DNA from: Opitutia bacterium
Lineage (GTDB): Bacteria; Verrucomicrobiota; Verrucomicrobiia; Opitutales; Seribacteraceae
Length of the DNA stretch: 52,485 nucleotides
Reading direction: 5' to 3'
Assembly (NCBI GenBank): GCA_002730975.1
Contig: PCBO01000048.1
Span: forward strand, 5,415-57,899
In this document: piece by piece, positions 26,542 through 35,681 of the stretch
Layout of the letters: each line of letters starts with the position of its first letter
How positions within the stretch are numbered: the stretch's first letter is position 1
Translations under genes and position numbers: made by a program
Notes under the pieces: generated by a model
The model's database searches: none
The model's input: only the letters and a program-made list of their open reading frames with translations
What the model was told of the DNA's origin: nothing

Positions 26542-27039
26542 GGCGTGCTAGTGTGAACGAGTGTTCGTGTATAATTAATATTCTCGCCGTGAGGGCGCTA
26601 ATAAAAAGACTAGTTTCTAATCGCAGGGTTTGTCCTGGCTAGAAACAGTACGAATCGTAAAGATTGTGTTCGGCGGAGCTAACAGACGATGGGTGAATAT
26701 CGAGTGAAGTACAGCGGCGTTTTGGCAGGATCATTTAATGTTCGGACAAACAAAGACTAGTCAATAGGCAAAAGGTTGGACATCCTAAAACAGTTTCATA
26801 TGCAACGGGGTTATTTCTTACAATATCATTTCCCTTTCGGTCAAACTATAAATAAAGCTTAATTGTCACTATAAACTAAGGTTAATCTCAGACTCTCTTA
26901 AAGACGATCTGCTGAACAAAAAGAACTACAGCGGATGTACCATTGATCCTTGCATATTTCAATTGACTGGAGGAAATTAAATTTTCTTTTTCTTTCACCC
27001 CCCGGATAATTTCATTTGCTCTTGGGATTCTATTAAAAG
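26542..27039 (-). promoter_or_regulatory. 498-base divergent intergenic region upstream of the actA operon
   Basis: No gene is seen in this AT-rich stretch. It must hold the promoter of the respiratory operon (minus) and of the FAD oxidoreductase (plus). An AT-rich block at 26568-26582 (minus strand TATTAATTATACA) lies about 30-40 bases before actA and could be a -10 region, but no convincing -35 was found. A GAAC-N4-GTTC dyad lies at 26555-26566. The strand given is that of the larger operon. Confidence 0.35.
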
Positions 27040-29268
27040 TTGAAATATCATTCCCAAAGATGTGACGTAGTCGTGGTGGGTGCAGGTTTGGCTGGAATCT
27101 GTGCTTCCATCACTGCAGCGCGAGCGGGCGCTATTGTCTCGTTGGTGGAGGCTCGCTCGAGTCTTGGAGGTCGTATCGGTCGGGAAGTTCGTTTCCCGCT
27201 GGAGGATGGTTCGATTCCAAACTTCGCCTATTTTCGGGAAACGGGCTTGTTGGATGAAATTTTGCTCACGGACTTGGCTTCTAATTTTGATGGAACATAC
27301 GAAAGTCGGGATCGGGTATTGACCGATTTCGTTCGTGGCCAAGAACGTTTACTATTTTACAATGATCTTCCTGTAATCGAAGCTGAGTTGAACGAGAGAA
27401 AAAATAAAATTCTTTCTGTTACGGGGATGGATATTACAGGTCGCTCTCGTCTGCGTTTCATGGCGCCGACTTATATCGACTGTACGGGAAACGGTTCCCT
27501 CGCAGTCCTATCCGGTGCTCCTGGCGAAAATAGTACCGAGCAGGAAGAATATGCAAAGCTGTCTCCTTTGTTTGGTTCCGGGGCCGCGGCACCCGAAAGT
27601 CGTTTTGCCATTACAATGGAAATACGATCTGCGGAAAAGCCTATTCCTTTTGCTCTGCCTTCTTGGGTCAGATTACGTTGGGAGGACAACGACCCGGCAG
27701 CTCGCTTACCTTTTTCAGAGTCTTTCCTGCTTGGCCCGCAAGGATTCCACGTTGCGGAGTGGGCGGCGAAGTACAGGGGGGGATCTGCTCCCGAGGCTGC
27801 CGAAATTGCTTATTCCGCTTGGGATTACATTAAAAACCGTTCGCCATTCGTTCACCTTGCGGAAAAACTTTCATTATCATGGTATTCATTGAGCGTGATT
27901 CGCTCAGATGGCTTTCGGATAAAAGGAGAAGAATCCCTAACCCCCGAGGAAGTTGAAGCTAGTCGTCCAAGGGGAGATCATATTGCCATGGCTCGTGCGC
28001 CTCTTGATGGTCCTGCGGCACTACTTTCATCTCCTATTGGTCGAATGGCCCTGCCAGGGCAATATGGAATACCTCTTTCATGTCTTTATTCCAATAAGGT
28101 TCGAAACTTGATGGTCGCTGGCGAGCATGCATCTGTCACTCACCGAGTTTCGGCATGCCTGCGCCATCCTCCTGCATCAGCTCAACTTGGGGAAGCTGTT
28201 GGTCTCGTCGCAGCCAGATCCACCTTGGACCGCCGTCAGCCAAGAACTTTGGCCAAACCAAACTACGTGGAAGGCATTAGGCGCGATTTGGCGCGATTGA
28301 ATCACTCATGCGGGCCGGATCCCGTTGAAGATATTGATGATCTTGCTCGAGTAGCAAGAATCACAGCCTCCACTGCTCTTGCCTGTTGCTCTCTCGAGCA
28401 TCCCGTGCTGCCTGCAACTGCTTCTTCGGATAATAGATTACTTCAATTTCCTGTGATTACAGACTCGATCGAAGGGATTGATCTCTATCTTGAGGTTCTA
28501 GATGATTGCCGCCTGAATGTGCGTTTGCTAGAGGGCGCTAGCAACGGTTCAACCATTCCTGGTGATTGTTTGGACACTGCATCCATCGATTTGTCAAAAA
28601 AATCCGGTCGATGGGTTAAGTTGCCACTGCAATCCAGAATTAAATCAAAAGGTTGGCATTTTCTTGAAATCGAGGGAAATATCCATGTGGTACCTTTTTT
28701 GGAAGAAAACGCCCCCGTTGGGGTTCTCAGGCATTCGCCAATTTCTGATGACAAGACTACGTCAAGGAATCCTTATTCAAGTTATTGTCCGGTTCTTCCG
28801 GCACTGCCTGGGCCCGCTTCCGGTTACTGCTTTCGCCTCACTCCGAAGCAACCTGTCTATGGTTTTGAAAACGTCGCCGACGGCTATTCTAGGCCTTCGA
28901 GAATGCCGAATCTTTGGATTTCGGAACCCACGGACTTTAAATTTCCTGAATTTCTTGAGTTGCACTGGGATTCGCCGCAAACAATTTCTCGGATAGATCT
29001 CGTTTTCGATGCATGCTTGGAATATGCATTTCCCGCCCATCCCTCCGCTTTGCCTCGGATGACTATTCCCACCATCCCTCGTTCTTATAAAATCTATGGA
29101 TCCGGCAAGAATGGTCACTGGCGCGAATTGCTTACAGTTGAGGACAACTTGCTTGGATTTCGTTCCCACGAGTTCGACCCCGTACAGACCAAGGCAATTG
29201 AAATAGAGCTTCTATCCACTCACGGTCATAACCGAGTCCAAGTTTATCAAATTCGCATCTATCCTTAA
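27040..29268 (+). CDS. FAD-dependent oxidoreductase with a C-terminal discoidin-like domain
   Basis: A 742-residue protein from TTG 27040 (AAAAG just upstream). The N-terminal Rossmann motif is VVVVGAGLAGICASITAARAG (residues 10-30), followed by LVEARSSLGGRIG. A second FAD motif lies at YIDCTGNGSLAVLSGA, and a third (VRNLMVAGEHASVTHRVSACLRHPP) near residue 360. This matches the FAD_oxidored family frequent in Planctomycetes and Verrucomicrobia. About residues 610-742 look like an F5/8 type C fold (FLELHWDSPQTISRIDLVFD, VQVYQIRIYP). Such domains bind carbohydrate. No signal peptide is visible. The substrate is unknown; the gene stands alone between two intergenic gaps. Confidence 0.78.
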   Translation: MKYHSQRCDVVVVGAGLAGICASITAARAGAIVSLVEARSSLGGRIGREVRFPLEDGSIPNFAYFRETGLLDEILLTDLASNFDGTYESRDRVLTDFVRGQERLLFYNDLPVIEAELNERKNKILSVTGMDITGRSRLRFMAPTYIDCTGNGSLAVLSGAPGENSTEQEEYAKLSPLFGSGAAAPESRFAITMEIRSAEKPIPFALPSWVRLRWEDNDPAARLPFSESFLLGPQGFHVAEWAAKYRGGSAPEAAEIAYSAWDYIKNRSPFVHLAEKLSLSWYSLSVIRSDGFRIKGEESLTPEEVEASRPRGDHIAMARAPLDGPAALLSSPIGRMALPGQYGIPLSCLYSNKVRNLMVAGEHASVTHRVSACLRHPPASAQLGEAVGLVAARSTLDRRQPRTLAKPNYVEGIRRDLARLNHSCGPDPVEDIDDLARVARITASTALACCSLEHPVLPATASSDNRLLQFPVITDSIEGIDLYLEVLDDCRLNVRLLEGASNGSTIPGDCLDTASIDLSKKSGRWVKLPLQSRIKSKGWHFLEIEGNIHVVPFLEENAPVGVLRHSPISDDKTTSRNPYSSYCPVLPALPGPASGYCFRLTPKQPVYGFENVADGYSRPSRMPNLWISEPTDFKFPEFLELHWDSPQTISRIDLVFDACLEYAFPAHPSALPRMTIPTIPRSYKIYGSGKNGHWRELLTVEDNLLGFRSHEFDPVQTKAIEIELLSTHGHNRVQVYQIRIYP

Positions 29269-29292
29269 TGCGATGGATATTGCGCTTAAACG

Positions 29293-29310
29293 TTAAAGTG
29301 AAATCTTTAA
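29293..29310 (+). terminator. Weak AT-rich hairpin after the FAD oxidoreductase gene
   Basis: Perfect 6-base arms TTAAAG and CTTTAA flank a 6-base loop, 25 bases after the stop. The stem is AT-rich and no clean T-run follows, so termination here is only possible. Confidence 0.25.
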
Positions 29311-29411
29311 ATGCACTAATTTTCTTATCGATCCATTTTTTTAGAAATAGAATGAGTTTGCAATTAGCCCTGTTGGAGCTCTAAGTTTTTAGTTTTAAAG
29401 CTTTTTTGCCT

Positions 29412-30791
29412 ATGAATGCCTTCGCAGTTGTATTACGCCTCTTTAGTTTATTTGGTCTCGTGGGCCTTGCCCTTTTTTTATGGCTCGAGCACGAAAGCTA
29501 CATAGCCCAAGACGAAGCTTTTCTCAAAGAACAAGTTGCGAATGGTTACGAGGTACTCCAATCTAGCAAGGAATCGCAGTGGAAAAACGTTAAAGACAAG
29601 AAACAGGCTTTGATGGATGTGTTCGATGCAAACGAACCGGTTACCAGCCCAAACGACCCCAACCCCTTAACTGAGGCAGTCAATGAGTTGAAAGCTTCCG
29701 AGGATGCCTTTTTAAAAAAGAAGGAATATACCACTAAGCTAGAAGAGGTGACCAAAGAGTTCAGCCAAGGGTCCTTCATCTGGAATGGTGAGACCAAGTC
29801 TTGGGATGCGGCTGACCCAAAGAAAAGTCCTATTTTGAAAGTCGAGCCCGAGTCCATCGGCAATCTTAAGAATAACTTCGCCGACATAGATTTATTCAAA
29901 GAGAATGTTAAAGATGAGAGTGGGAACTTTATCCCTGGCGTCTCTCACCACAACAGACTTCGCACTTTGCTTGGGAAGTTTTACAAAGCCCGAAAGGATA
30001 CTCTGTCCGAACTTTACAGTTCACGGCAAATGACTGCAGACCGTGATCGCGGACTTCGTGAATCTCAACGTTTATATGACAACATGAAGGAAGAGAAGGA
30101 AAAGTGGGAAGCTTCCTCGAGAGATTTCGAACTTAAATTCCAGAGTTCACAGGCCGACCTAGCCAATGAGAAGGAAGAACGCCAACAGGAAAAGGAAGCT
30201 TTTGAGACCGAAGTGAAGGGCTTGAAGGATTTGACCGCCCAACTGGAAAAGGAAAAGCAGGATTTAGATGAGCAAAGACTTGCCCAAATTGATGAACTTA
30301 AGGCCCAGCACGGAGCCAAAGTAAATGATCTTACCCGTGAAATTCAGATTGCCGAAAAGCGTGGCTACCAGACTGGAATCGACTACATGATGAAACAGCA
30401 AACAGGTGCAAACGTAGCCGGTGATGCAAACAAAACTGATAATGTCTTTGCCGGTATTGGTGAAGAAGCTAATTCTCCTCCCCCTCCCCCAAGTCCTGCG
30501 GGTACTGTCACGACGCTAGAAGAAGTCAGTAAGTACGGTCTTGCTACCAGCATAGCTCGAATCGATAAGGGTTCTGGAATGCTTATGTTACCCGTCGGTT
30601 CGGAAAAAGGACTCGCCCGAGGAGGGATTTGGACAGTCTACAAGGCACAGGAAGCCATGGCCCGAATAAAAGTACAGAATGCCGCAAAGAATTATTCGCT
30701 GGCCTATATACTTCCACGATTTGGAAACCCTTCACGCCTCCGCCCCGGCGACGTAATTCAAGTTGTTCCGCACTCCGACAAAACCTTATAG
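29412..30791 (+). CDS. Signal-anchored coiled-coil protein, unknown function
   Basis: A 459-residue protein; ATG 29412 is preferred to a TTG two codons earlier. One helix (about residues 6-26) anchors it. A mixed region to about 200 is followed by a long coiled coil (about 205-320, rich in Glu, Lys, Gln) and then a Pro-rich linker (SPPPPPSP). The C-terminal domain (about 365-459) reads as beta-rich (GSGMLMLPVGSEKGLARGGIWTVYK, RLRPGDVIQVVP), a pattern like OB or barrel-sandwich domains of envelope proteins. I do not recognise the family. Its shape suggests a periplasmic spacer or envelope scaffold. A small lipoprotein gene begins four bases after the stop. Confidence 0.7.
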   Translation: MNAFAVVLRLFSLFGLVGLALFLWLEHESYIAQDEAFLKEQVANGYEVLQSSKESQWKNVKDKKQALMDVFDANEPVTSPNDPNPLTEAVNELKASEDAFLKKKEYTTKLEEVTKEFSQGSFIWNGETKSWDAADPKKSPILKVEPESIGNLKNNFADIDLFKENVKDESGNFIPGVSHHNRLRTLLGKFYKARKDTLSELYSSRQMTADRDRGLRESQRLYDNMKEEKEKWEASSRDFELKFQSSQADLANEKEERQQEKEAFETEVKGLKDLTAQLEKEKQDLDEQRLAQIDELKAQHGAKVNDLTREIQIAEKRGYQTGIDYMMKQQTGANVAGDANKTDNVFAGIGEEANSPPPPPSPAGTVTTLEEVSKYGLATSIARIDKGSGMLMLPVGSEKGLARGGIWTVYKAQEAMARIKVQNAAKNYSLAYILPRFGNPSRLRPGDVIQVVPHSDKTL

Positions 30792-30795
30792 CATA

Positions 30796-30960
30796 ATGAG
30801 AATGAAATTAGTGTCATTATTTTTCCTGTCTCTTACAGTACTCGCTTTTACCGGTTGCTTTACGGCGACTCCAGAAGATTCTCGCATGCCTCAGGGGCGT
30901 CCCGCGAATTGGGAATACAGTCTTCCAGGTGGGTTCGATAAAGGCGGATTCCGTCGCTAA
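30796..30960 (+). CDS. Small lipoprotein, unknown family
   Basis: A 54-residue protein from ATG 30796. A signal peptide ends in the lipobox LAFTGC with Cys21. The mature part is about 34 residues, polar, with an aromatic Gly-rich tail (WEYSLPGGFDKGGFRR). The gene begins four bases after the coiled-coil protein and overlaps or nearly touches rsmI, so it is probably cotranscribed. No homologue is recognised. It may partner the preceding coiled-coil envelope protein. Confidence 0.65.
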   Translation: MRMKLVSLFFLSLTVLAFTGCFTATPEDSRMPQGRPANWEYSLPGGFDKGGFRR

Positions 30961-30982
30961 GCAAATAATTGCATTCTCCCTT

Positions 30983-31693
30983 TTGAATCGCGGGGACGAG
31001 AGATTTAGCGTAGGCTGGCTTTACTTGATTGCCACACCCATTGGCAATCTTGACGATCTTTCACTTCGTGCCAAGGACAGTTTAATCGCATGCGACTTGA
31101 TCGCATGCGAAGATACCCGCGTGACAGCTAAACTGCTCGCTTATTTTGGTATCAAAGTCCCGACCACTTCCTACAGGGAAGAAAACGAACGTCGAAAAGC
31201 TTCCGAGTTAGCGGATCGGATCGAGCGCGGTGAAAAGATAGGTCTCGTTTCAGATGCTGGTTTTCCCGCAATTTCAGATCCAGGCTTTCGTTTAGTCAGA
31301 GAATGCCGCCGCCGCAATTTGCCTGTCGTTCCTGTCCCTGGTCCAAATGCGGCGATAACGGCTCTTGCCGTATCCGGGATGCCAACCGACAAATTCCTTT
31401 ACCTTGGATTTCTCCCAAGTAAAAGTGGCGGACGATGCAAGGCTTTTAACAAGTGGAAGGATTTTTCCGGATCTTTAGTGATCTATGAATCAAAGTATCG
31501 AGTGGCAAAAGCCTTGGCTGATATGGAAAATATTTTTGGACCTAACCGTAACATATGCATTGCCAGAGAAATCACTAAAATTCATGAGACTTTTTATGTA
31601 GGAAAAATCTCAGACTTGAAGAGTTCATTTGCTGAGAAGAGCGGCAAGGGTGAATTTGTCTTAATAGTAGGACCCGAAGGTTATGTCCTTTAG
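30983..31693 (+). CDS. rsmI: 16S rRNA (cytidine(1402)-2'-O)-methyltransferase RsmI
   Basis: A tetrapyrrole-methylase-fold enzyme with the RsmI pattern: LYLIATPIGNLDDLSLRA, IACEDTRVTAKLL, SDAGFPAISDPG, VPVPGPNAAITALAVSGMPTDKFLYLGFLP and REITKIHETFY. It 2'-O-methylates C1402 in the ribosomal decoding centre using SAM. TTG 30983 gives 236 residues with the usual short lead before LYLIATPIG. The frame is also open from GTG 30929, which would overlap the lipoprotein gene by 32 bases, and no ATG is available, so the start is uncertain. The C-terminal helical domain found in E. coli RsmI is missing or short. Confidence 0.9.
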   Translation: MNRGDERFSVGWLYLIATPIGNLDDLSLRAKDSLIACDLIACEDTRVTAKLLAYFGIKVPTTSYREENERRKASELADRIERGEKIGLVSDAGFPAISDPGFRLVRECRRRNLPVVPVPGPNAAITALAVSGMPTDKFLYLGFLPSKSGGRCKAFNKWKDFSGSLVIYESKYRVAKALADMENIFGPNRNICIAREITKIHETFYVGKISDLKSSFAEKSGKGEFVLIVGPEGYVL

Positions 31694-31734
31694 CCTGCTG
31701 ACTATAGTCGGGAAATTGTCTCTACTTTTATCGG

Positions 31735-32697
31735 ATGACTCGGAACTCGTCAGTGGCATCTGAAGGATCGGTCGCTGTTATAGACGTAGGAAGCAACACA
31801 ATAAAGTTGCTTGTCGCTAAGTTGTCTTCTCTGGGGGATTTGAAAGTGCAGCACGAAAGGAGTGATGCCACTCGCATTGAGAGTAAACATTCGGCCGGCG
31901 GGCGTATTCTGACTGAAAACGGTATAATTAAAGGACTGAAGGCAATCGAGAGACTACTTCAAGAATCGCTTCCATATGAACCTTTTTGTGTTCGAATCGT
32001 TGCGACAGGTATCGTGCGTGACTCTGTTAATGGTAAGCTTTTTGCAGATAGAGTCCACATGGTTACTGGTTATGTATTGGATATTATTTCAGGCGACGAA
32101 GAAGCTACTGGCATAGCACAGGGAGTTGGCACAGACAGCTTGTTTTCGGATCAGTCAAACTACGTAGTTTGTGATCTTGGTGGCGGAAGCTTGGAGCTCA
32201 TTCGCGTCGAGAATCGAACCGTTCGAGCAACTGCTAGTCTTCCGCTCGGCGCCGTCCGTCTTGCCAAGCGATTCGTGAAGAATGCCTGCTTGCCTTCATC
32301 CCAGTCGGAGATGGATGTGATTTCCACTCACGTCCATCAAACTCTCTCTGCTAGTGATTTCCCCTTCCCTCTTCATCCATTTTTCATGGTTGCGACAGGT
32401 GGGGCGTTCGCAACCGCTCGTGCTGTTTTCGCCGAAGCTAAAAATATATCTTTTGAGGAATGCGAAATTCTCTCTTCCTCTGACTTGTCTGCCTTTTTAG
32501 CTGAATCCGCATTCTTACCTATTGATCAACGTGTTCAACGGTTTCCTCCGCTTCCCATGGAACGAGCGGACATTATGCCCACCGCTCTTCGGGTGATGCT
32601 CACTTTACTTGAATATGCCAACACCTCTGAAGCTCACCACTCTTTGAGAAACCTACGGTTTGGGATAGCTGCAAAATTACTCGATTACGGTAACTAG
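31735..32697 (+). CDS. Ppx/GppA-family exopolyphosphatase or pppGpp phosphatase
   Basis: A 320-residue protein with the ASKHA fold motifs AVIDVGSNTIKLLVA (phosphate 1), RIVATGIVRDSVN, SGDEEATG and VVCDLGGGSLELIRV (phosphate 2). About 300 residues corresponds to the short Ppx/GppA form without the HD-like C-terminal domain. Such enzymes hydrolyse polyphosphate or pppGpp; which one cannot be told. It follows rsmI by 41 bases on the same strand and ends at a hairpin shared with the convergent isomerase gene. Confidence 0.88.
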   Translation: MTRNSSVASEGSVAVIDVGSNTIKLLVAKLSSLGDLKVQHERSDATRIESKHSAGGRILTENGIIKGLKAIERLLQESLPYEPFCVRIVATGIVRDSVNGKLFADRVHMVTGYVLDIISGDEEATGIAQGVGTDSLFSDQSNYVVCDLGGGSLELIRVENRTVRATASLPLGAVRLAKRFVKNACLPSSQSEMDVISTHVHQTLSASDFPFPLHPFFMVATGGAFATARAVFAEAKNISFEECEILSSSDLSAFLAESAFLPIDQRVQRFPPLPMERADIMPTALRVMLTLLEYANTSEAHHSLRNLRFGIAAKLLDYGN

Positions 32698-32698
32698 G

Positions 32699-32719
32699 TC
32701 GGTATAAAGTAAATACCGA
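32699..32719. terminator. Hairpin between two convergent genes
   Basis: Perfect 7-base arms TCGGTAT and ATACCGA flank a 7-base loop, filling almost exactly the 22 bases between the stops of the Ppx/GppA and isomerase genes. There is no T-run. The position suggests a bidirectional terminator or mRNA 3'-end protection. Confidence 0.45.
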
Positions 32720-33523
32720 TTACTCTTCAAAAAGAGACTTCATGCGTTTAAGTCCTGTCGTAATGACAGTTAAGGGATCTGCTGACCAGAGTTGCTCATT
32801 GAAGAGTTCGAGACTGACGGTGTGATCATAACCCATTTCACGAAGCACGGCAATTTCCGCCGCAAGGTCAATTTGACCTTCGCCGACCATCACCCGATCA
32901 GGATCAGTTTGGGACTTTGCAGGCTTACCGGGATGAGCGTCGTCCAAGTGATAATGACTAATCCGATCCGCGGGAATCGCTCTTAATTGCTCTAGGGTGG
33001 ACTCGCTGTTCCAGTTGTGAAAAGCATCGAGAATGAGCGTTGCGTCACGATCATCCGCTTGTTGTACGATTTCCCAGGCACTGCTGAGAGAGTGTACTGA
33101 CTTAAAAAAGCTAATATATTCGAATGTTGGCCTAATGCCTTCTTCTCGACCGATCTCCAGCAACTCGCGATATCGTTCAGGGAGGTGTTCGGTCTCAGTC
33201 GACTCCATCGGAGGAGTTGCCACAATGAATGGAGCTCCCAGTCTAGCTCCAAGTGCAAATCGTCGTCTTGCTTCGTCCAATACTAGTTGATGTTCCCATC
33301 CCTGAAAATCACCCCATTGTCTCATTGCAATAACGGAAGGAACGATTAGACCGTGATCCGCGAGAGCTTTCTCCAGATCGGAAACCTCTCCACCGCGGGC
33401 TACATGTTCAAAAACATCGTTCAACCAGAGCTCTATGCCATCGTATCCCGCTTCGCCAGCGAGCCTGATCTTGTCGATCAATGACTGCGGCTTGATCGTG
33501 CTTGTGTTGAGGCAATAAAGCAT
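32720..33523 (-). CDS. Sugar phosphate isomerase/epimerase family TIM-barrel protein
   Basis: A 267-residue protein of the xylose-isomerase-like TIM-barrel fold. Likely metal ligands are Glu in TFEYISF, Asp and His in LILDAFHNW, His in HYHLDDAH and Glu in VSLELFNE. Family members isomerise or epimerise sugars, inosose or hydroxypyruvate, and many remain unassigned. No signal peptide. The gene lies 66 bases after tpiA on the same strand and could share its transcript, though its role in glycolysis is not implied. Confidence 0.83.
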   Translation of the reverse strand: MLYCLNTSTIKPQSLIDKIRLAGEAGYDGIELWLNDVFEHVARGGEVSDLEKALADHGLIVPSVIAMRQWGDFQGWEHQLVLDEARRRFALGARLGAPFIVATPPMESTETEHLPERYRELLEIGREEGIRPTFEYISFFKSVHSLSSAWEIVQQADDRDATLILDAFHNWNSESTLEQLRAIPADRISHYHLDDAHPGKPAKSQTDPDRVMVGEGQIDLAAEIAVLREMGYDHTVSLELFNEQLWSADPLTVITTGLKRMKSLFEE

Positions 33524-33588
33524 GGTGCCGGATAGATAATGAAGTTGTGCTCAGGGAGCGTGCTTTACTTTGAATGAAGTTGGTACGG

Positions 33589-34359
33589 CTAAGCTTCCAA
33601 ATCTAGAGCGGCTTGTACGATTCCGCAAAAGGACTTTTGCGAAAGCGAAGCTCCCCCAATCAGCCCTCCATCCACATCAGGCTGAGATAATAATCCCGAT
33701 GCGTTTCCAGCGTTCATTGAACCACCGTAAAGGATACGGATAGTTTCCGCTGCGTTTTCGCCGAAAAGTTCAGCGAGGGTTTTGCGGATAAAAGAATGAA
33801 CCTCTTGCGCCATGTCGTCAGTGGCGGTCTTGCCTGTGCCAATAGCCCAGACCGGCTCGTAGGCAATCACTAGATTTTCTACTTCCGAATCGGAGAAGTT
33901 TTCAAGGCCTTCCCGGATTTGCGTTCTGACAACATCCAAAGTTTCGTTTCTCTCGCGTTGCTCAATTGTTTCCCCTATGCAGTAGATGGGTTTTAAGTTG
34001 CCTGCAACTGTCGACAGAATCTTGTTGTTTACCGACTTGCTTGTTTCACCGAAATACTGACGACGTTCACTGTGGCCTAAAATGACATAGGTTACATACA
34101 GGTCTCTAAGCATTTCGGCTGAAACCTCACCTGTATAGGCACCTGATGCTTCATGATACACATTCTGAGCTCCTAGTGCAATTTGGGAGCCCTCCAGCTC
34201 TTCCGATACCTTCCCCATCGAGGTGAAGGGGGGGCACACGGCGACTTGCACAGTGCTTTGAGAACCAACACTAGAGTGGATTTGCTGAACGAGTAAGCCG
34301 GACTCGGAAGCCGTTTTGTTCATTTTCCAGTTTCCGGCGATAAGATACTTTCTAGACAT
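33589..34359 (-). CDS. tpiA: Triosephosphate isomerase
   Basis: A 256-residue protein. Family motifs include the start RKYLIAGNWKMNKT (catalytic Asn and Lys), the His in VILGHSERR, the catalytic Glu in VIAYEPVWAIGTGKTA (loop 6) and GGLIGGASL. It interconverts dihydroxyacetone phosphate and glyceraldehyde 3-phosphate. It follows pgk by 40 bases, in the gap-pgk-tpiA order common in bacteria. Confidence 0.97.
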   Translation of the reverse strand: MSRKYLIAGNWKMNKTASESGLLVQQIHSSVGSQSTVQVAVCPPFTSMGKVSEELEGSQIALGAQNVYHEASGAYTGEVSAEMLRDLYVTYVILGHSERRQYFGETSKSVNNKILSTVAGNLKPIYCIGETIEQRERNETLDVVRTQIREGLENFSDSEVENLVIAYEPVWAIGTGKTATDDMAQEVHSFIRKTLAELFGENAAETIRILYGGSMNAGNASGLLSQPDVDGGLIGGASLSQKSFCGIVQAALDLEA

Positions 34360-34399
34360 TTTGATTTTGGATGTTGTTTAGATTGTTACTAGAGTTGAT

Positions 34400-35599
34400 T
34401 CATTTGAGGTCGAGAGCCATAACCCCTGGGAGATCTTTGCCTTCGAGAAATTCGAGAGAGGCCCCGCCACCGGTGCTCATGAATGAAACTTGTTCGCCGT
34501 AGCCACTGTTGTTGATTGCGGTAACGGAATCACCGCCGCCAATAATGGAAATAGCATCACTTTCGGCAACGGCCTTGGCTACTGCGAAAGTTCCCTTGGC
34601 TGAATCTTCGATTTCGAAAACTCCCATCGGCCCGTTCCAGAGCACTGTGCCAGCGCGAGAAACCTCTTCAGCGTATCGTTCTGTCGTCTGAGGCCCGATG
34701 TCAACTCCTTCCCAGCCGTCCGGGATGTCACCTTCGACAACTTGGGTTTCGCCAAGAGCCTTTGCTTTGAAATCAAGGGAGTCTGTAATCAAAGTATCAA
34801 TGGGTAGTAGAAACTTAACGCCTTTTGCGGAGGCATTCTTGAGGGCGGCCTTGGCCACTTCAACTTTATCGGGTTCACTTAGGCTGTCGCCGATGGTCTG
34901 ACCATTGGCCAAGGCAAATGTATACGCCATCGCTCCACCGATTATCAATACGTCGGCTTTATCCAGGAGAGCATCTATAACATTGATTTTATCGCTTACC
35001 TTGGCTCCACCTAGAATAACAACAAAAGGGCGATTTGGATGGGCGGTTTTTTCACCAAGAAATTCCATCTCTTTTTCAATGAGGTAACCTGAGACCTTTG
35101 TTTGCAGCAGCTGGGCTACTCCAACGGTCGATGCGTGAGCTCGATGTGCAGTTCCAAAAGCATCGTTTACATAAGAGTCCGCCAATTTCGAGAGCTTTGC
35201 GGCAAACTCGGGTTCGTTTTGAGTTTCTCCAGAATGATAGCGAAGGTTTTCCAGTAGAGCCACTTGACCGTTCTCTAGGGAGTTTACGGCCGCCTCGACA
35301 GACTCACCTATGCAATCATCAAGAAATAAAACAGGTACTTTCAGTTTTGATGCGAGAATTGGAGCCACTGGGGCTAGACTCAATTCAGAAACACGTTCAC
35401 CTTTCGGTCGCCCGAGATGACTGGCGAGAATGACCTTCGCACCGCATTCGGAGAGTTTGCGAATAGTTGGAACGGCAGCCTCTATACGAGTGTCGTCAGT
35501 AACGTTGCAATTACCGTCCAAGGGGACATTGAAATCAACCCTAACAAAAACCGTTTTCCCATTCCATTCTACATCGTCTACTGTTTTTACTTTCTGCAT
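34400..35599 (-). CDS. pgk: Phosphoglycerate kinase
   Basis: A 399-residue enzyme of usual length. Motifs: VFVRVDFNVPLDGN (substrate site), ASHLGRPKGE, LLENLRYHSGE, YVNDAFGTAHRAHAST, VILGGAKVSDKI and the nucleotide loop SIIGGGDSVTAI near the end. It makes ATP from 1,3-bisphosphoglycerate. It is preceded by a strong hairpin that follows gap, so its level may be set by partial read-through from gap or by its own promoter. Confidence 0.97.
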   Translation of the reverse strand: MQKVKTVDDVEWNGKTVFVRVDFNVPLDGNCNVTDDTRIEAAVPTIRKLSECGAKVILASHLGRPKGERVSELSLAPVAPILASKLKVPVLFLDDCIGESVEAAVNSLENGQVALLENLRYHSGETQNEPEFAAKLSKLADSYVNDAFGTAHRAHASTVGVAQLLQTKVSGYLIEKEMEFLGEKTAHPNRPFVVILGGAKVSDKINVIDALLDKADVLIIGGAMAYTFALANGQTIGDSLSEPDKVEVAKAALKNASAKGVKFLLPIDTLITDSLDFKAKALGETQVVEGDIPDGWEGVDIGPQTTERYAEEVSRAGTVLWNGPMGVFEIEDSAKGTFAVAKAVAESDAISIIGGGDSVTAINNSGYGEQVSFMSTGGGASLEFLEGKDLPGVMALDLK

Positions 35600-35626
35600 T
35601 GATTCTTTCCCCTATGTCTAAATGTT

Positions 35627-35662
35627 AAAAGGCGCGACGCCTTTAGGAGGGCCGCGCCTTTT
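35627..35662 (-). terminator. Strong hairpin between gap and pgk
   Basis: Perfect 10-base arms AAAAGGCGCG and CGCGCCTTTT flank a 16-base loop, 20 bases after the gap stop and 28 before pgk. The descending arm ends in TTTT on the minus strand, and on the plus strand it also reads as a stem with a T-run. It looks like an intrinsic terminator or attenuator that would uncouple gap from pgk-tpiA. It could equally stabilise the gap mRNA 3' end. Confidence 0.8.
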
Positions 35663-35681
35663 GACCGATTAACGATTAAAA

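Noticed and set aside
26555-26566. GAAC-N4-GTTC dyad upstream of actA, like a Gram-positive LexA box
   Set aside because: Published Verrucomicrobia LexA sites have the TGTTC-N4-GAACA type, this one is reversed and lies close to the start of a respiratory operon, so chance is more likely.
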